Of a stretch of DNA of 54,501 bases, positions 18,558 to 26,878 are shown in pieces. The number at the start of each line of letters is the position of its first letter. The stretch's first letter is position 1. Under the pieces are notes generated by a model. That model made no database searches, was not told the DNA's origin, and saw only the letters and a list, made by a program, of their open reading frames with translations. The position numbers and the translations under genes were made by a program. The stretch is from Bacteroidales bacterium (GTDB lineage Bacteria > Bacteroidota > Bacteroidia > Bacteroidales > GWF2-38-335): contig JAFGXD010000009.1 of NCBI GenBank assembly GCA_016936815.1, forward strand, positions 1 to 54,501, given 5' to 3'.

Positions 18558-19352
18558 GTGAAGCAATATTTAGGTTTATTAGAACATGTATTAAATAACG
18601 GAACCAAAAAAGAGGACCGAACAGGGACTGGAACTATAAGTACTTTTGGTTATCAAATGCGATTTAATTTGCAGGAAGGTTTTCCGTTACTAACAACAAA
18701 AAAACTTCATACCAGATCCATTTTACACGAATTGCTTTGGTTTTTGGCCGGCGATACCAATATTAAATATCTGAACGACAATAAAGTAAGTATTTGGGAC
18801 GAATGGGCTAACGAAAACGGAGATTTAGGTCATGTTTACGGCTATCAGTGGAGATCGTGGCCAAACAATAGTGGAGGTCATATAGATCAGATTTCAGAAC
18901 TTATTGAATCTTTGAAGAAAAATCCTGATTCACGCCGTCATATTGTTTCTGCCTGGAATGTGGCTGATATTCCAAATATGGCCCTGCCTCCATGTCATGC
19001 TTTGTTTCAGTTTTATGTTGCCGACGGAAAATTATCTTGTCAACTTTACCAACGTTCCGCCGATATTTTCCTTGGAGTTCCATTTAATATTGCTTCTTAT
19101 GCTTTTTTGTTGGAAATGGTTGCAATAGCTACAAATTTGCAGGCTTACGAATTTATTCATACACTGGGCGATGCTCATATTTATTTAAACCATATTGAGC
19201 AATGTAAACTACAATTAAGCAGAGAGCCTAGGCCACTTCCCAAATTAATGATTAATCCGGATGTTAAAGATATTTTTTCTTTTAAATTTGATGATTTTCA
19301 GATTGTTGACTACAATCCGCATCCACATATTAAGGGAGAAATATCGGTTTAG
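18558..19352 (+). CDS. thyA: Thymidylate synthase
   Basis: A protein of 264 residues, identical in length to E. coli ThyA. It methylates dUMP to dTMP with methylenetetrahydrofolate. The folate and dUMP sites are visible: [20 protein letters not shown], then [29 protein letters not shown] with the catalytic Cys in PPCH, then [24 protein letters not shown]. The C-terminus ends [10 protein letters not shown]. The start is GTG; no ATG lies nearby and the reading (V/M)[11 protein letters not shown] fits the family start exactly. It is the second gene of a pair with the nucleoside permease. Confidence 0.97.
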   Translation: MKQYLGLLEHVLNNGTKKEDRTGTGTISTFGYQMRFNLQEGFPLLTTKKLHTRSILHELLWFLAGDTNIKYLNDNKVSIWDEWANENGDLGHVYGYQWRSWPNNSGGHIDQISELIESLKKNPDSRRHIVSAWNVADIPNMALPPCHALFQFYVADGKLSCQLYQRSADIFLGVPFNIASYAFLLEMVAIATNLQAYEFIHTLGDAHIYLNHIEQCKLQLSREPRPLPKLMINPDVKDIFSFKFDDFQIVDYNPHPHIKGEISV

Positions 19353-19381
19353 CCAAGAGCCTTTAAAAACCAAAAATTTGT

Positions 19382-19412
19382 CTCCAAAAACATTGAGCCT
19401 ATAAGTTTGGAG
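19382..19412. repeat. Inverted repeat after thyA
   Basis: CTCCAAA (19382-19388) and TTTGGAG (19406-19412) are exact inverted copies with a 17-bp loop. No T run follows, so it is a weak candidate for a transcript end of the permease-thyA pair. Confidence 0.3.
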
Positions 19413-19450
19413 TATTGATTAAGAGTAAGTTAACTCACAATCTGCATGAA

Positions 19451-19484
19451 TATTTGACAGATGCCAAATAATTAAATATTTTTG
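19451..19484 (+). promoter_or_regulatory. Promoter and putative operator of the antitoxin gene
   Basis: TTTG at 19453-19456, 20 bp, then TATTTTTG at 19477-19484 form a good promoter. An inverted repeat, TATTTG (19451-19456) with CAAATA (19465-19470), covers the -33 box and part of the spacer. Antitoxins of this kind usually repress their own promoter, so the repeat is a plausible operator; this is inference. Confidence 0.5.
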
Positions 19485-19497
19485 AAAAAAAGCAAGT

Positions 19498-19725
19498 ATG
19501 GGCTACGAATCATTGAAACAAGAACTTCTGGAATGGCTAATAAAACTTGACAATGATGAGACTATTAATTATTTGAAAATTGTAAAAGACCCTAATTCCA
19601 AAAAATATGATTGGTGGGATGATTTGACTTCTGAGCAAAAGAATGGAATTGAACGAGGGTTAAGAGACATTAATCAGAATAGAACAATTTCACATGACCA
19701 AGTAAAAAAGCGTTATGGTATATAA
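19498..19725 (+). CDS. Antitoxin-like addiction module protein
   Basis: A protein of 75 residues. Its C-terminal half (WWDDLTSEQKNGIERGLRDINQNRTISHDQVKKRYG) matches small antitoxins that sit before ParE/RelE-type toxins: an acidic helix with W-x-x-L-x-x-E-x-x-x-x-I-x-x-G, followed by G-x-x-x-x-x-x-I-S-H-x-x-V. The N-terminal part (about residues 1-35) is less typical and may hold the DNA-binding or dimer part. A very short reading frame overlapping its stop looks like the decayed toxin. If so, this antitoxin has no partner here and could be a remnant or could guard against a toxin elsewhere. Confidence 0.65.
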   Translation: MGYESLKQELLEWLIKLDNDETINYLKIVKDPNSKKYDWWDDLTSEQKNGIERGLRDINQNRTISHDQVKKRYGI

Positions 19726-19786
19726 ACTTCATTAGTCAGATGAATTAATTCGTAATTTAGAAATAATCTTTCGACTCTGCCATAGA
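19715..19786 (+). pseudogene. Remnant of a ParE/RelE-like toxin gene
   Basis: An ATG at 19715 overlaps the end of the antitoxin gene, the usual place for the toxin start. The frame reads MVYKLH, a TAG stop at 19733-19735, then SDELIRNLEIIFRLCH. Many toxins of this family begin with a phrase like MVYK(L/I)xxSDEAxxDLExIxxWY, so both parts lie in the expected order and frame around the stop. After about 24 codons the similarity ends near the recQ stop. The stretch is short, so chance similarity is possible. Confidence 0.4.
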
Positions 19787-19792
19787 AAAAAA

Positions 19793-21979
19793 CTAATTCC
19801 CCATTTCTGAAATATACTTAATTCTAACCAAGCGTATTTCTTCCTCAGAATAGTATTCTTCGCCCAATTCAGCTAAAGCGGCAGGGATTCCGTCATCTTC
19901 AGCCTCATGAAAATAATCTGTAATTTCCTGAAGAACATCTTCATCCATGCATTCGCCTAAATAATATTCAATATCTATTTTTGTTCCTGAATAAACAATA
20001 GCCTCGAGTTCGTCGAGCAGCTCATCCATTTCCATTCCCTTAGCTGAGGCAATATCGGGAAGAGGCATTTTCCTATCTATGCTTTGAATAATATAAACCT
20101 TGTTGCCCGATTTATTTACAACCGACCTAACAACCATATCCTGAGGTCGTTCGATTTCGTTTTCTTTAACGTATTGAGTAATAAGTTCCAAAAACTCTTT
20201 TCCGTATCTTTGGGCTTTTCCGGCTCCAACACCAACTATTAACTGAAGTTCTTCAATATTAATAGGGTATTGAATAGCCATATCTTCTAAAGAAGGATCT
20301 TGAAAAATAACAAAGGGAGGAACACCAAGTTTTTTGGAAAGTTTCTTTCTTAAATCTTTAAGCATTGAAAACAGAGCCGGATCAACTGCCCCTGCCCCTG
20401 CCTGATTTTTGGCAGCATTTTCTTCATCAATCTCGTCATAGTCGTGATCTTTAGTAAGTTTAAAAGACCATGGTTTTTCTAAATATTTATGACCTTCTGC
20501 TGTAACCTTTATCAAGCCGTAGTTTTCTATTTCTTTTGAAATTAACTGAGCTATAAGCATTTGTCGTATTACAGCAGTCCAGAATTTTCTATCCTTATCT
20601 TTTCCTCTTCCAAAAGCCTCAATTTTATGGTGGTTATAAGTCTTTACGTTTGCTGTAGCGTTGCCTGAAAGAATATTTGCAACGTGGTCTGCCTTAAATT
20701 TTTCCTGAACTTCAATAATTGTTTCCAAGGCCATTTCAACATAATCCCTTCCCTCGAATTGTTCTTTTGGATGCAGACAATTATCGCAATTGCCGCAATT
20801 TTCCTCCATTATCTCTCCGAAGTAGTTTAGCAGTTGTCTTACCCGACACACAGAAGATTCGGCATAAGCAACGGTTTCCATAAGAAGTTGTTTACCAATT
20901 TCTTGTTCGTTAACAGGCTTACCCTGCATAAACTTTTCAAGCTTTTGAATATCGCTAAAACTGTAGAAAGTAATACATTTTCCTTCGCCTCCGTCTCTAC
21001 CGGCACGACCGGTTTCCTGATAATAACCCTCCAGGCTTTTTGGAATATCGTAATGAATTACATAACGAACATCAGGTTTGTCAATTCCCATACCAAAAGC
21101 AATAGTGGCAACAATAACGTCGGCTTCTTCCATAAGAAACATATCCTGATTTCGGCTTCTGGTTGCAGAATCCATTCCCGCATGATATGGAAGGGCATTT
21201 ATTCCATTAACTTGCATTGTTTCAGCAAGTTCTTCAACTTTTTTTCGACTAAGACAATAAACAATGCATGATTTCCCGGGATTATTCTTGATAATTTTAA
21301 TAATTTCCTTGGTAGCATTAAGTTTTGGTCTAACCTCGTAATAAAGATTATGACGTCGGAATGAGGATTTAAAAACCCTAGCTTCCAACATTGAAAGGTT
21401 TTTCTGAATATCGTGTTGCACCTTTGGAGTAGCAGTTGCAGTAAGGGCAATTATTGGAGCATTTCCAATTTCATTAATTATTGGTCTAATTCTTCTGTAT
21501 TCTGGTCTGAAATCGTGTCCCCATTCGGAAATACAATGAGCCTCATCAACGGCATAGAAAGACACATTAACTTGTTGAAGGAAAATAACATTTTCTTCCT
21601 TAGTAAGTGATTCGGGCGCAACATACAAAAGACGAGTTTTACCCAAAATAACATCTTCCTTCACCTTAGTAATTTCGGTTTTATTTAGTGATGAATTTAG
21701 AAAATGTGCAACTCCGTCTTCCATACTAAAAGCACGCATTGCATCAACCTGATTTTTCATTAGGGCAATTAGAGGAGAAATAACAACAGCAGTACCCGGC
21801 AAAATTAATGAAGGCATCTGATAACATAAGGATTTTCCTCCACCGGTTGGCATCAAAACAAAAGTATCGTTTCCTGCAAGTACATTTTTTATTATATCCT
21901 CTTGATTTCCTTTAAATTTATCGAAACCAAAATGTTTCTTCAACAAAGGCAAAAGTGGCAAATCAACGCTAATATCCAT
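19793..21979 (-). CDS. recQ: ATP-dependent DNA helicase RecQ
   Basis: A protein of 728 residues. The helicase core shows Walker A (PTGGGKSLCYQMP, near residue 47), the DEAH box with the aromatic-rich loop (AVDEAHCISEWGHDFRPEY) and motif VI (YYQETGRAGRDG). A zinc-binding part follows (CRVRQLLNYFGE, then CGNCDNC), then an RQC winged-helix, and an HRDC domain near residues 535-610 (LRKKLSKKLGVPPFVIFQD). The last 90 residues are an acidic helix-turn-helix-like extension (EYYLGECMDEDVLQEITDYF) seen in many Bacteroidota RecQ proteins. It unwinds recombination intermediates with a 3'-5' polarity. A possible promoter lies about 180 bp upstream. Confidence 0.97.
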   Translation of the reverse strand: MDISVDLPLLPLLKKHFGFDKFKGNQEDIIKNVLAGNDTFVLMPTGGGKSLCYQMPSLILPGTAVVISPLIALMKNQVDAMRAFSMEDGVAHFLNSSLNKTEITKVKEDVILGKTRLLYVAPESLTKEENVIFLQQVNVSFYAVDEAHCISEWGHDFRPEYRRIRPIINEIGNAPIIALTATATPKVQHDIQKNLSMLEARVFKSSFRRHNLYYEVRPKLNATKEIIKIIKNNPGKSCIVYCLSRKKVEELAETMQVNGINALPYHAGMDSATRSRNQDMFLMEEADVIVATIAFGMGIDKPDVRYVIHYDIPKSLEGYYQETGRAGRDGGEGKCITFYSFSDIQKLEKFMQGKPVNEQEIGKQLLMETVAYAESSVCRVRQLLNYFGEIMEENCGNCDNCLHPKEQFEGRDYVEMALETIIEVQEKFKADHVANILSGNATANVKTYNHHKIEAFGRGKDKDRKFWTAVIRQMLIAQLISKEIENYGLIKVTAEGHKYLEKPWSFKLTKDHDYDEIDEENAAKNQAGAGAVDPALFSMLKDLRKKLSKKLGVPPFVIFQDPSLEDMAIQYPINIEELQLIVGVGAGKAQRYGKEFLELITQYVKENEIERPQDMVVRSVVNKSGNKVYIIQSIDRKMPLPDIASAKGMEMDELLDELEAIVYSGTKIDIEYYLGECMDEDVLQEITDYFHEAEDDGIPAALAELGEEYYSEEEIRLVRIKYISEMGN

Positions 21980-22283
21980 TTTATATTTTTAATATCTTAA
22001 TAATCAATTTTTGCAAAACCTCATTTTATAAAAACCAAAAAAGTAGGCTAATAAATTTACAACTTTTTTTTCAAAAAGAAACCTGAATTCTTTTTTTTAG
22101 AAAAAATTAACACCAAAGTTTCACAAACCTCTAAAAATGAGCTTTTTTCTTTGGGGGGCACAAAGTTAATAAAAAATCACACTTTCAAAAACATACAAAG
22201 AAAAAAAAGCAGTCTGTTTAGAAATATTTTTTTCATATATTGCCAATTAAAAAAAAAGCAAAAAACAACAAAAAGAAACAAAA
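21980..22283. other. Intergenic region between recQ and the Lrp-type regulator
   Basis: About 300 bp, AT-rich with many short A and T runs, between two divergent genes. It holds one good minus-strand promoter match at 22161-22189 and a run of six G at 22153-22158, unusual in this DNA. No reading frame with a recognisable product and no RNA gene was seen. A long recQ leader of about 175 nt or a small RNA from that promoter are both possible. Confidence 0.45.
22161..22189 (-). promoter_or_regulatory. Candidate promoter facing recQ
   Basis: On the minus strand TTTG (22189-22186), 17 bp and TAACTTTG (22168-22161) match the consensus boxes. The start would be near 22157, about 175 nt before the recQ ATG. 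Confidence 0.4.
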
Positions 22284-22748
22284 ATGGAAGCCAGATTAAA
22301 TATTGACGACATCGACATAAACATCTTGTCTTTAATGCAAAACGATGCTAAAATTGGATACAAGGATATTTCAAATCGTTTAGGAATTAGTCTGGGCACA
22401 GTACACATAAGGATTAAAAAACTCGAATCTTTTGGAATAATTAAAGATTTTTCCTTAAACATTAAATACGACCTTTTGGGATATGAATTAACTGCCTTTA
22501 TAGGATTAATAATAAACAGTAAAAAAGCCAATCATGTAATTTCCGAGCTCGAAAAAATTGAAGAAGTAATTGAATTACATCATACTACAGGAGAATTCCA
22601 TATGTTAGCGAAAGTTTTATGTAGAAATACAAAAACACTTAGGCAATTAATTATTGAAAAGGTAAATGCCATTGAAGGAATAGAAAAGACTGAGACAATT
22701 ATCTCATTATCAGAACTTATTTCAAGAAAGATTAACCTTATTAAATAG
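22284..22748 (+). CDS. Lrp/AsnC family transcriptional regulator
   Basis: A protein of 154 residues, the normal size of this family. The N-terminal helix-turn-helix (INILSLMQNDAKIGYKDISNRLGISLGTVHIRIKKLESFGII, about residues 10-52) is followed by the linker strand (KDFSLNIKYDLLGYELTAFIGL) and the RAM effector-binding domain to the end (HTTGEFHMLAKVLCRNTKTLRQLI). Members sense amino acids or related small molecules and form octamers. The family signature is clear but the ligand and targets are not. The gene stands alone, divergent from recQ and 87 bp before mutS. Confidence 0.93.
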   Translation: MEARLNIDDIDINILSLMQNDAKIGYKDISNRLGISLGTVHIRIKKLESFGIIKDFSLNIKYDLLGYELTAFIGLIINSKKANHVISELEKIEEVIELHHTTGEFHMLAKVLCRNTKTLRQLIIEKVNAIEGIEKTETIISLSELISRKINLIK

Positions 22749-22811
22749 AGGCAGCAATAAAAAGATATCAACAAGAAATCAACCTTTGCCATTAGCCAAA
22801 ATCATTGTTTT

Positions 22812-22819
22812 TATATTTG
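22812..22819 (+). promoter_or_regulatory. Candidate -7 box before mutS
   Basis: TATATTTG is a full match to TAnnTTTG and would place a start about 12 nt before the mutS ATG. The nearest TTTG (22785-22788) is 23 bp away, longer than usual. Confidence 0.35.
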
Positions 22820-22835
22820 TTGACAAATTGAAAAT

Positions 22836-25451
22836 ATGTCTACAAACGGAATAAACGTAAAGACCCCGTTAATGGAGCAATACAACAGGATTAAGGCAAA
22901 ACATCCTGATGCAGTATTATTGTTCAGAGTTGGAGATTTTTACGAAACTTTTGGTCAAGATGCCGTTAAAACAGCAGGTATTCTTGGAATTACACTAACA
23001 AAAAGAGCAAACGGTTCTGCCTCTTTTGTTGATTTGGCTGGATTCCCACACCATGCTTTAGATACTTATCTTCCAAAATTGGTTAGAGCAGGTCAAAGAG
23101 TGGCTATATGCGAGCAACTTGAAGACCCAAAGCTTACAAAAAACATTGTAAAACGCGGAGTTACTGAAATGGTAACACCGGGAGTTTCTCTTAACGACAA
23201 TATTCTTCATCATAAAGAAAACAATTGGTTAGCTGCAGTGCAACTTGAAAAACTAAATGCAGGATTAGCATTTTTAGACATTTCAACCGGAGAATTTATT
23301 ACAGCCCAAGGTTCTTATGATTACATAGATAAACTATTGCAAGGCTTTCAACCAAAAGAAGTTTTATTTGAACGAGGAAAGCAGAAGTTATTTATTGAAA
23401 AATTTGGCGATAGATTTTACACTTATTGTCTTGACGATTGGGCTTTTACTTACGATACCGCTTTTGAAAGACTTCTAAAACAATTTGAAGTTAAGACATT
23501 AAAAGGTTTTGGAGTAGATAAACTGGAATTAGGCGTAATTGCATCAGGAGCAATTTTGCAATATCTTGATCAAACCCGGCACGACAAAATCGATCATATT
23601 ACCTCAATTTCAAGAATTGAAGAAGATTTGTACGTTTGGCTTGATAAGTTTACTATCAGAAATTTGGAGCTATTTCATTCACCCAACGAAGGAGCATCAA
23701 CATTAATTGAAGTGCTTGACAAAACCATTTCTCCAATGGGGTCAAGACTATTAAAAAGATGGATAGCTCTGCCTCTTAAGGAAATTCAACCAATAAAAGA
23801 AAGACAGGATATGGTTGAACACTTTGTTGCAAAGCCCGATTTAAAATTTGAACTTGAAGAAAAAATCTCTATAATAGGCGATTTAGAACGTTTGGTTTCA
23901 AAAATAGCAACAGGAAGAATTAATCCCAGAGAAATAATTCAATTAAAAAATGCATTAAACGCCATTCAACCAATAAAAAACCTTTGTATTAAATCTAATA
24001 ATAAGGCACTTGAAAAGCTTGGTGAACAATTAAACGAATGCAATACTGCAAGGCAAAGAATTGAAAATGAGATAGAAAACGATCCGCCTGTTCAATTAAA
24101 CAAAGGTCGAATAATAAAATATGGAATTTCTCAGGATCTAGATGATTTACGAAATATTTTATACTCGGGAAAAGACTATCTGGTTGACCTTCAACAAAGG
24201 GAAAGCATTAGTACAGGCATTCCATCATTAAAAATTGCATTTAATAATGTATTTGGATACTATATTGAAGTTAGAAATACCCATAAAGACAAAGTTCCAC
24301 CGGAATGGATAAGAAAACAAACATTAGTAAGTGCAGAAAGATATATTACCGAAGAACTAAAGGAATACGAAACAAAGATATTGGGTGCTGAAGAAAAAAT
24401 TCTAACACTTGAAACAAGATTATTTAACGAATTGGTTCTTTCACTGGCCGATTATATTTCAGCCTTGCAAGTAAATGCTACAGCTATTGCAAAAATTGAC
24501 TGCTTGCTTTCTTTTGCCGGATGTGCAATTAATAATAATTATTGCAAACCCGAAGTAAACGACAGTTTAATAATTGATATTAAAGATGGCAGACATCCTG
24601 TAATTGAACAGCAACTACCTGTTGATGAAGAATATATTCCAAATAATGTATTTTTGGACAATGAAAATCAACAAATAATAATAATTACAGGTCCAAATAT
24701 GGCAGGAAAGTCGGCCTTATTAAGACAGGTTGCATTAATTACCTTAATGACTCAAATAGGAAGTTTTGTACCAGCTTCAAAAGCAAGTATTGGCATTGTA
24801 GATAAAATATTTACAAGAGTTGGTGCTTCCGATAATATTTCCAGTGGCGAATCAACGTTTATGGTTGAAATGACTGAAGCTGCGAGTATTTTGAATAATA
24901 TTTCATCGAGAAGCCTTATTCTACTTGATGAAATTGGACGAGGAACATCAACATACGATGGGATATCTATAGCTTGGGCAATTGTGGAATACATTCATGA
25001 AACACAGGGAGCAAATGCAAAAACACTATTTGCAACCCATTATCATGAATTAAATGAAATGGAAAAATCTTTTAAAAGAATAAAAAACTATAATGTTACT
25101 GTTAAAGAGTTGAAAAACAAAGTAATATTTCTTAGAAAACTTGAACCGGGTGGTGTAGAGCATTCTTTTGGAATACATGTGGCCAGAATGGCAGGAATGC
25201 CAAAATCTGTTGTAAAACGTTCTGAAGAGATTCTTAAACAGCTCGAAAAATCGAGCACAAATAACAGCCTTTCAAAACCTGTGAAGCAAATAGCACAACA
25301 AAGGGAAGGACTTCAACTAAGTTTTTTTCAACTCGACGACCCTGTTTTGAAACAAATTAGAGATGAAATTGCCGGATTAAGCATAAACAACCTCACTCCT
25401 ATTGAGGCTCTTAATAAGCTAAATGAAATAAAAAAGATTGCCGGGCTATAA
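22836..25451 (+). CDS. mutS: DNA mismatch repair protein MutS
   Basis: A protein of 871 residues, standard for MutS1. The mismatch-binding domain I contains [22 protein letters not shown], with the Phe-x-Glu motif as FYE. The connector and clamp domains follow. The ATPase has Walker A as [13 protein letters not shown] and Walker B as [16 protein letters not shown], then [15 protein letters not shown]. The C-terminal part ([41 protein letters not shown]) is the helical dimerisation region. It recognises base mismatches and recruits MutL, which is not in the window. It converges with recR, 13 bp apart. Confidence 0.98.
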   Translation: MSTNGINVKTPLMEQYNRIKAKHPDAVLLFRVGDFYETFGQDAVKTAGILGITLTKRANGSASFVDLAGFPHHALDTYLPKLVRAGQRVAICEQLEDPKLTKNIVKRGVTEMVTPGVSLNDNILHHKENNWLAAVQLEKLNAGLAFLDISTGEFITAQGSYDYIDKLLQGFQPKEVLFERGKQKLFIEKFGDRFYTYCLDDWAFTYDTAFERLLKQFEVKTLKGFGVDKLELGVIASGAILQYLDQTRHDKIDHITSISRIEEDLYVWLDKFTIRNLELFHSPNEGASTLIEVLDKTISPMGSRLLKRWIALPLKEIQPIKERQDMVEHFVAKPDLKFELEEKISIIGDLERLVSKIATGRINPREIIQLKNALNAIQPIKNLCIKSNNKALEKLGEQLNECNTARQRIENEIENDPPVQLNKGRIIKYGISQDLDDLRNILYSGKDYLVDLQQRESISTGIPSLKIAFNNVFGYYIEVRNTHKDKVPPEWIRKQTLVSAERYITEELKEYETKILGAEEKILTLETRLFNELVLSLADYISALQVNATAIAKIDCLLSFAGCAINNNYCKPEVNDSLIIDIKDGRHPVIEQQLPVDEEYIPNNVFLDNENQQIIIITGPNMAGKSALLRQVALITLMTQIGSFVPASKASIGIVDKIFTRVGASDNISSGESTFMVEMTEAASILNNISSRSLILLDEIGRGTSTYDGISIAWAIVEYIHETQGANAKTLFATHYHELNEMEKSFKRIKNYNVTVKELKNKVIFLRKLEPGGVEHSFGIHVARMAGMPKSVVKRSEEILKQLEKSSTNNSLSKPVKQIAQQREGLQLSFFQLDDPVLKQIRDEIAGLSINNLTPIEALNKLNEIKKIAGL

Positions 25452-25464
25452 AAACTTCTGAGTT

Positions 25465-26085
25465 TTATCTCACAGAAGCCGTTATAAATTTGGTTCTATT
25501 AACAATAGATCTGCCTAATGTAAGTTCGTCGGCATATTCTAGTTCATCGCCCACAGCAACTCCTCTTGCAAGAGTGGTAATTTCCAAATTGTATTCACTA
25601 AACTTCCTGAAAATATAAAAATTCGTTGTATCCCCCTCCATTGTCGCACTTAAGGCAAGTATTAATTCTTTAATATTTCCTTGTTGAATTCTTTCCTCTA
25701 AACTACTGATATTCAAATCGGAAGGCCCAACACCATCCATTGGAGAAATTACCCCTCCCAAAACATGATAAACACCATTAAAACGGTTGGTTTTTTCAAT
25801 AGCCATAACATCACGAATAGATTCAACAACGCAAATTGTTTGATGGTCGCGGTTGTGGTCGTCACAAATTTCGCATGTTTTACTATCGGAAATGGAAAAA
25901 CAAGTATCGCAAAAACGAATTTCCTTACTTAGTCTTATCAAGGTTTCTCCAAATTCGGCAATTTCTTGCTTTTCTTTTTTAAGCAAATGCAAAACCAAAC
26001 GCAAAGCAGTTCTTTTGCCAATTCCGGGTAGTTTGGAAAATTCCTCAACGGCTTCTTCAAGAATTTTTGATGGATAATTGTTCAT
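25465..26085 (-). CDS. recR: Recombination mediator RecR
   Basis: A protein of about 206 residues. It contains a helix-hairpin-helix ([20 protein letters not shown]), a four-Cys zinc finger ([16 protein letters not shown]) and a Toprim domain ([15 protein letters not shown], then [19 protein letters not shown]). With RecO (and RecF) it loads RecA on gapped DNA. The chosen ATG at 26085 gives [16 protein letters not shown], the usual start. A TTG seven codons upstream is in frame but sits inside the candidate -7 box (26104-26111, TATTTTTG on the minus strand), so it is unlikely to be used. Its 3' end carries a weak hairpin shared with the end of mutS. Confidence 0.96.
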   Translation of the reverse strand: MNNYPSKILEEAVEEFSKLPGIGKRTALRLVLHLLKKEKQEIAEFGETLIRLSKEIRFCDTCFSISDSKTCEICDDHNRDHQTICVVESIRDVMAIEKTNRFNGVYHVLGGVISPMDGVGPSDLNISSLEERIQQGNIKELILALSATMEGDTTNFYIFRKFSEYNLEITTLARGVAVGDELEYADELTLGRSIVNRTKFITASVR

Positions 26086-26229
26086 TGGTCGAATCTTATT
26101 GCACAAAAATAATTAATAATTTGAAGGGCGTAACAAAACTTTCCTAATTATTTGAAAGTATTTTTAATACATCAATAATATATTTTTCTTACAGCCTCTA
26201 TGTTAACTTTGCTTTCTTGTTCCCTGATA

Positions 26230-26868
26230 TTACAAAGTAACCGGATAAGACTTACAGAAATCCTTCAAACCACATTTCTCACAAAGCGGTTTTCTGGCTT
26301 TGCATACATATCTCCCGTGCAAAATAAGCCAGTGATGGGCAATATGCAATAAATCTTCCGGAAAAAACTCAACAAGTTGCTTTTCCGTTTCCAAGGGAGT
26401 TTTTGCTCCTATTGTTAGTCCTATGCGGGCAGAAACTCTAAAAACATGTGTGTCAACTGCCATTGCAGGCATATTATACAAAACGGAAACAATTACATTT
26501 GCAGTTTTTCTTCCCACTCCCGGTAATTTCTGCAAAAGCTCTATATCGGCAGGAACTTCGGAATTAAAATCTTCAACAAGCATCTTCGACAATCCGAAAA
26601 GCGATTTTGCCTTGTTATTTGGGTACGAGCAAGACTTTATGTATTCGTAAATTTCATCAATACTCGATTCTGCCATCTTTTCGGGACTTGGAAACCTTTT
26701 AAGTAATTCGGGTGTTATTAGATTTACTCGTTTGTCGGTGCACTGAGCAGAAAGAACTACAGCTACTATTAAACTAAAACCATCTTTATAATCCAGCTCC
26801 GTTTCTGCAACCGGCATGTTTTTTTTAAAATATTCAATTAATTTTTGAAATCTTTGCTTTCTGGTCAT
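26230..26868 (-). CDS. nth: Endonuclease III
   Basis: A protein of about 212 residues, the normal length. It is a base-excision DNA glycosylase/AP lyase for oxidised pyrimidines. The helix-hairpin-helix LPGVGRKTANVIVSVLY holds the catalytic Lys, and the catalytic Asp follows in MAVDTHVFRVSARIGL. The C-terminal [4Fe-4S] ligands are in C-x6-C-x2-C-x5-C spacing (CKARKPLCEKCGLKDFC). The start MTRKQRFQKLIEYF at 26868 fits the family; in-frame codons upstream run into the preceding gene. It lies 10 bp after the DUF5686 gene and is probably on the same transcript. Confidence 0.96.
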   Translation of the reverse strand: MTRKQRFQKLIEYFKKNMPVAETELDYKDGFSLIVAVVLSAQCTDKRVNLITPELLKRFPSPEKMAESSIDEIYEYIKSCSYPNNKAKSLFGLSKMLVEDFNSEVPADIELLQKLPGVGRKTANVIVSVLYNMPAMAVDTHVFRVSARIGLTIGAKTPLETEKQLVEFFPEDLLHIAHHWLILHGRYVCKARKPLCEKCGLKDFCKSYPVTL

Positions 26869-26878
26869 TTTCAAATAT

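Noticed and set aside
26085-26106. TTG start for recR upstream of the ATG
   Set aside because: It lies within the candidate -7 box and the ATG at 26085 matches orthologues.
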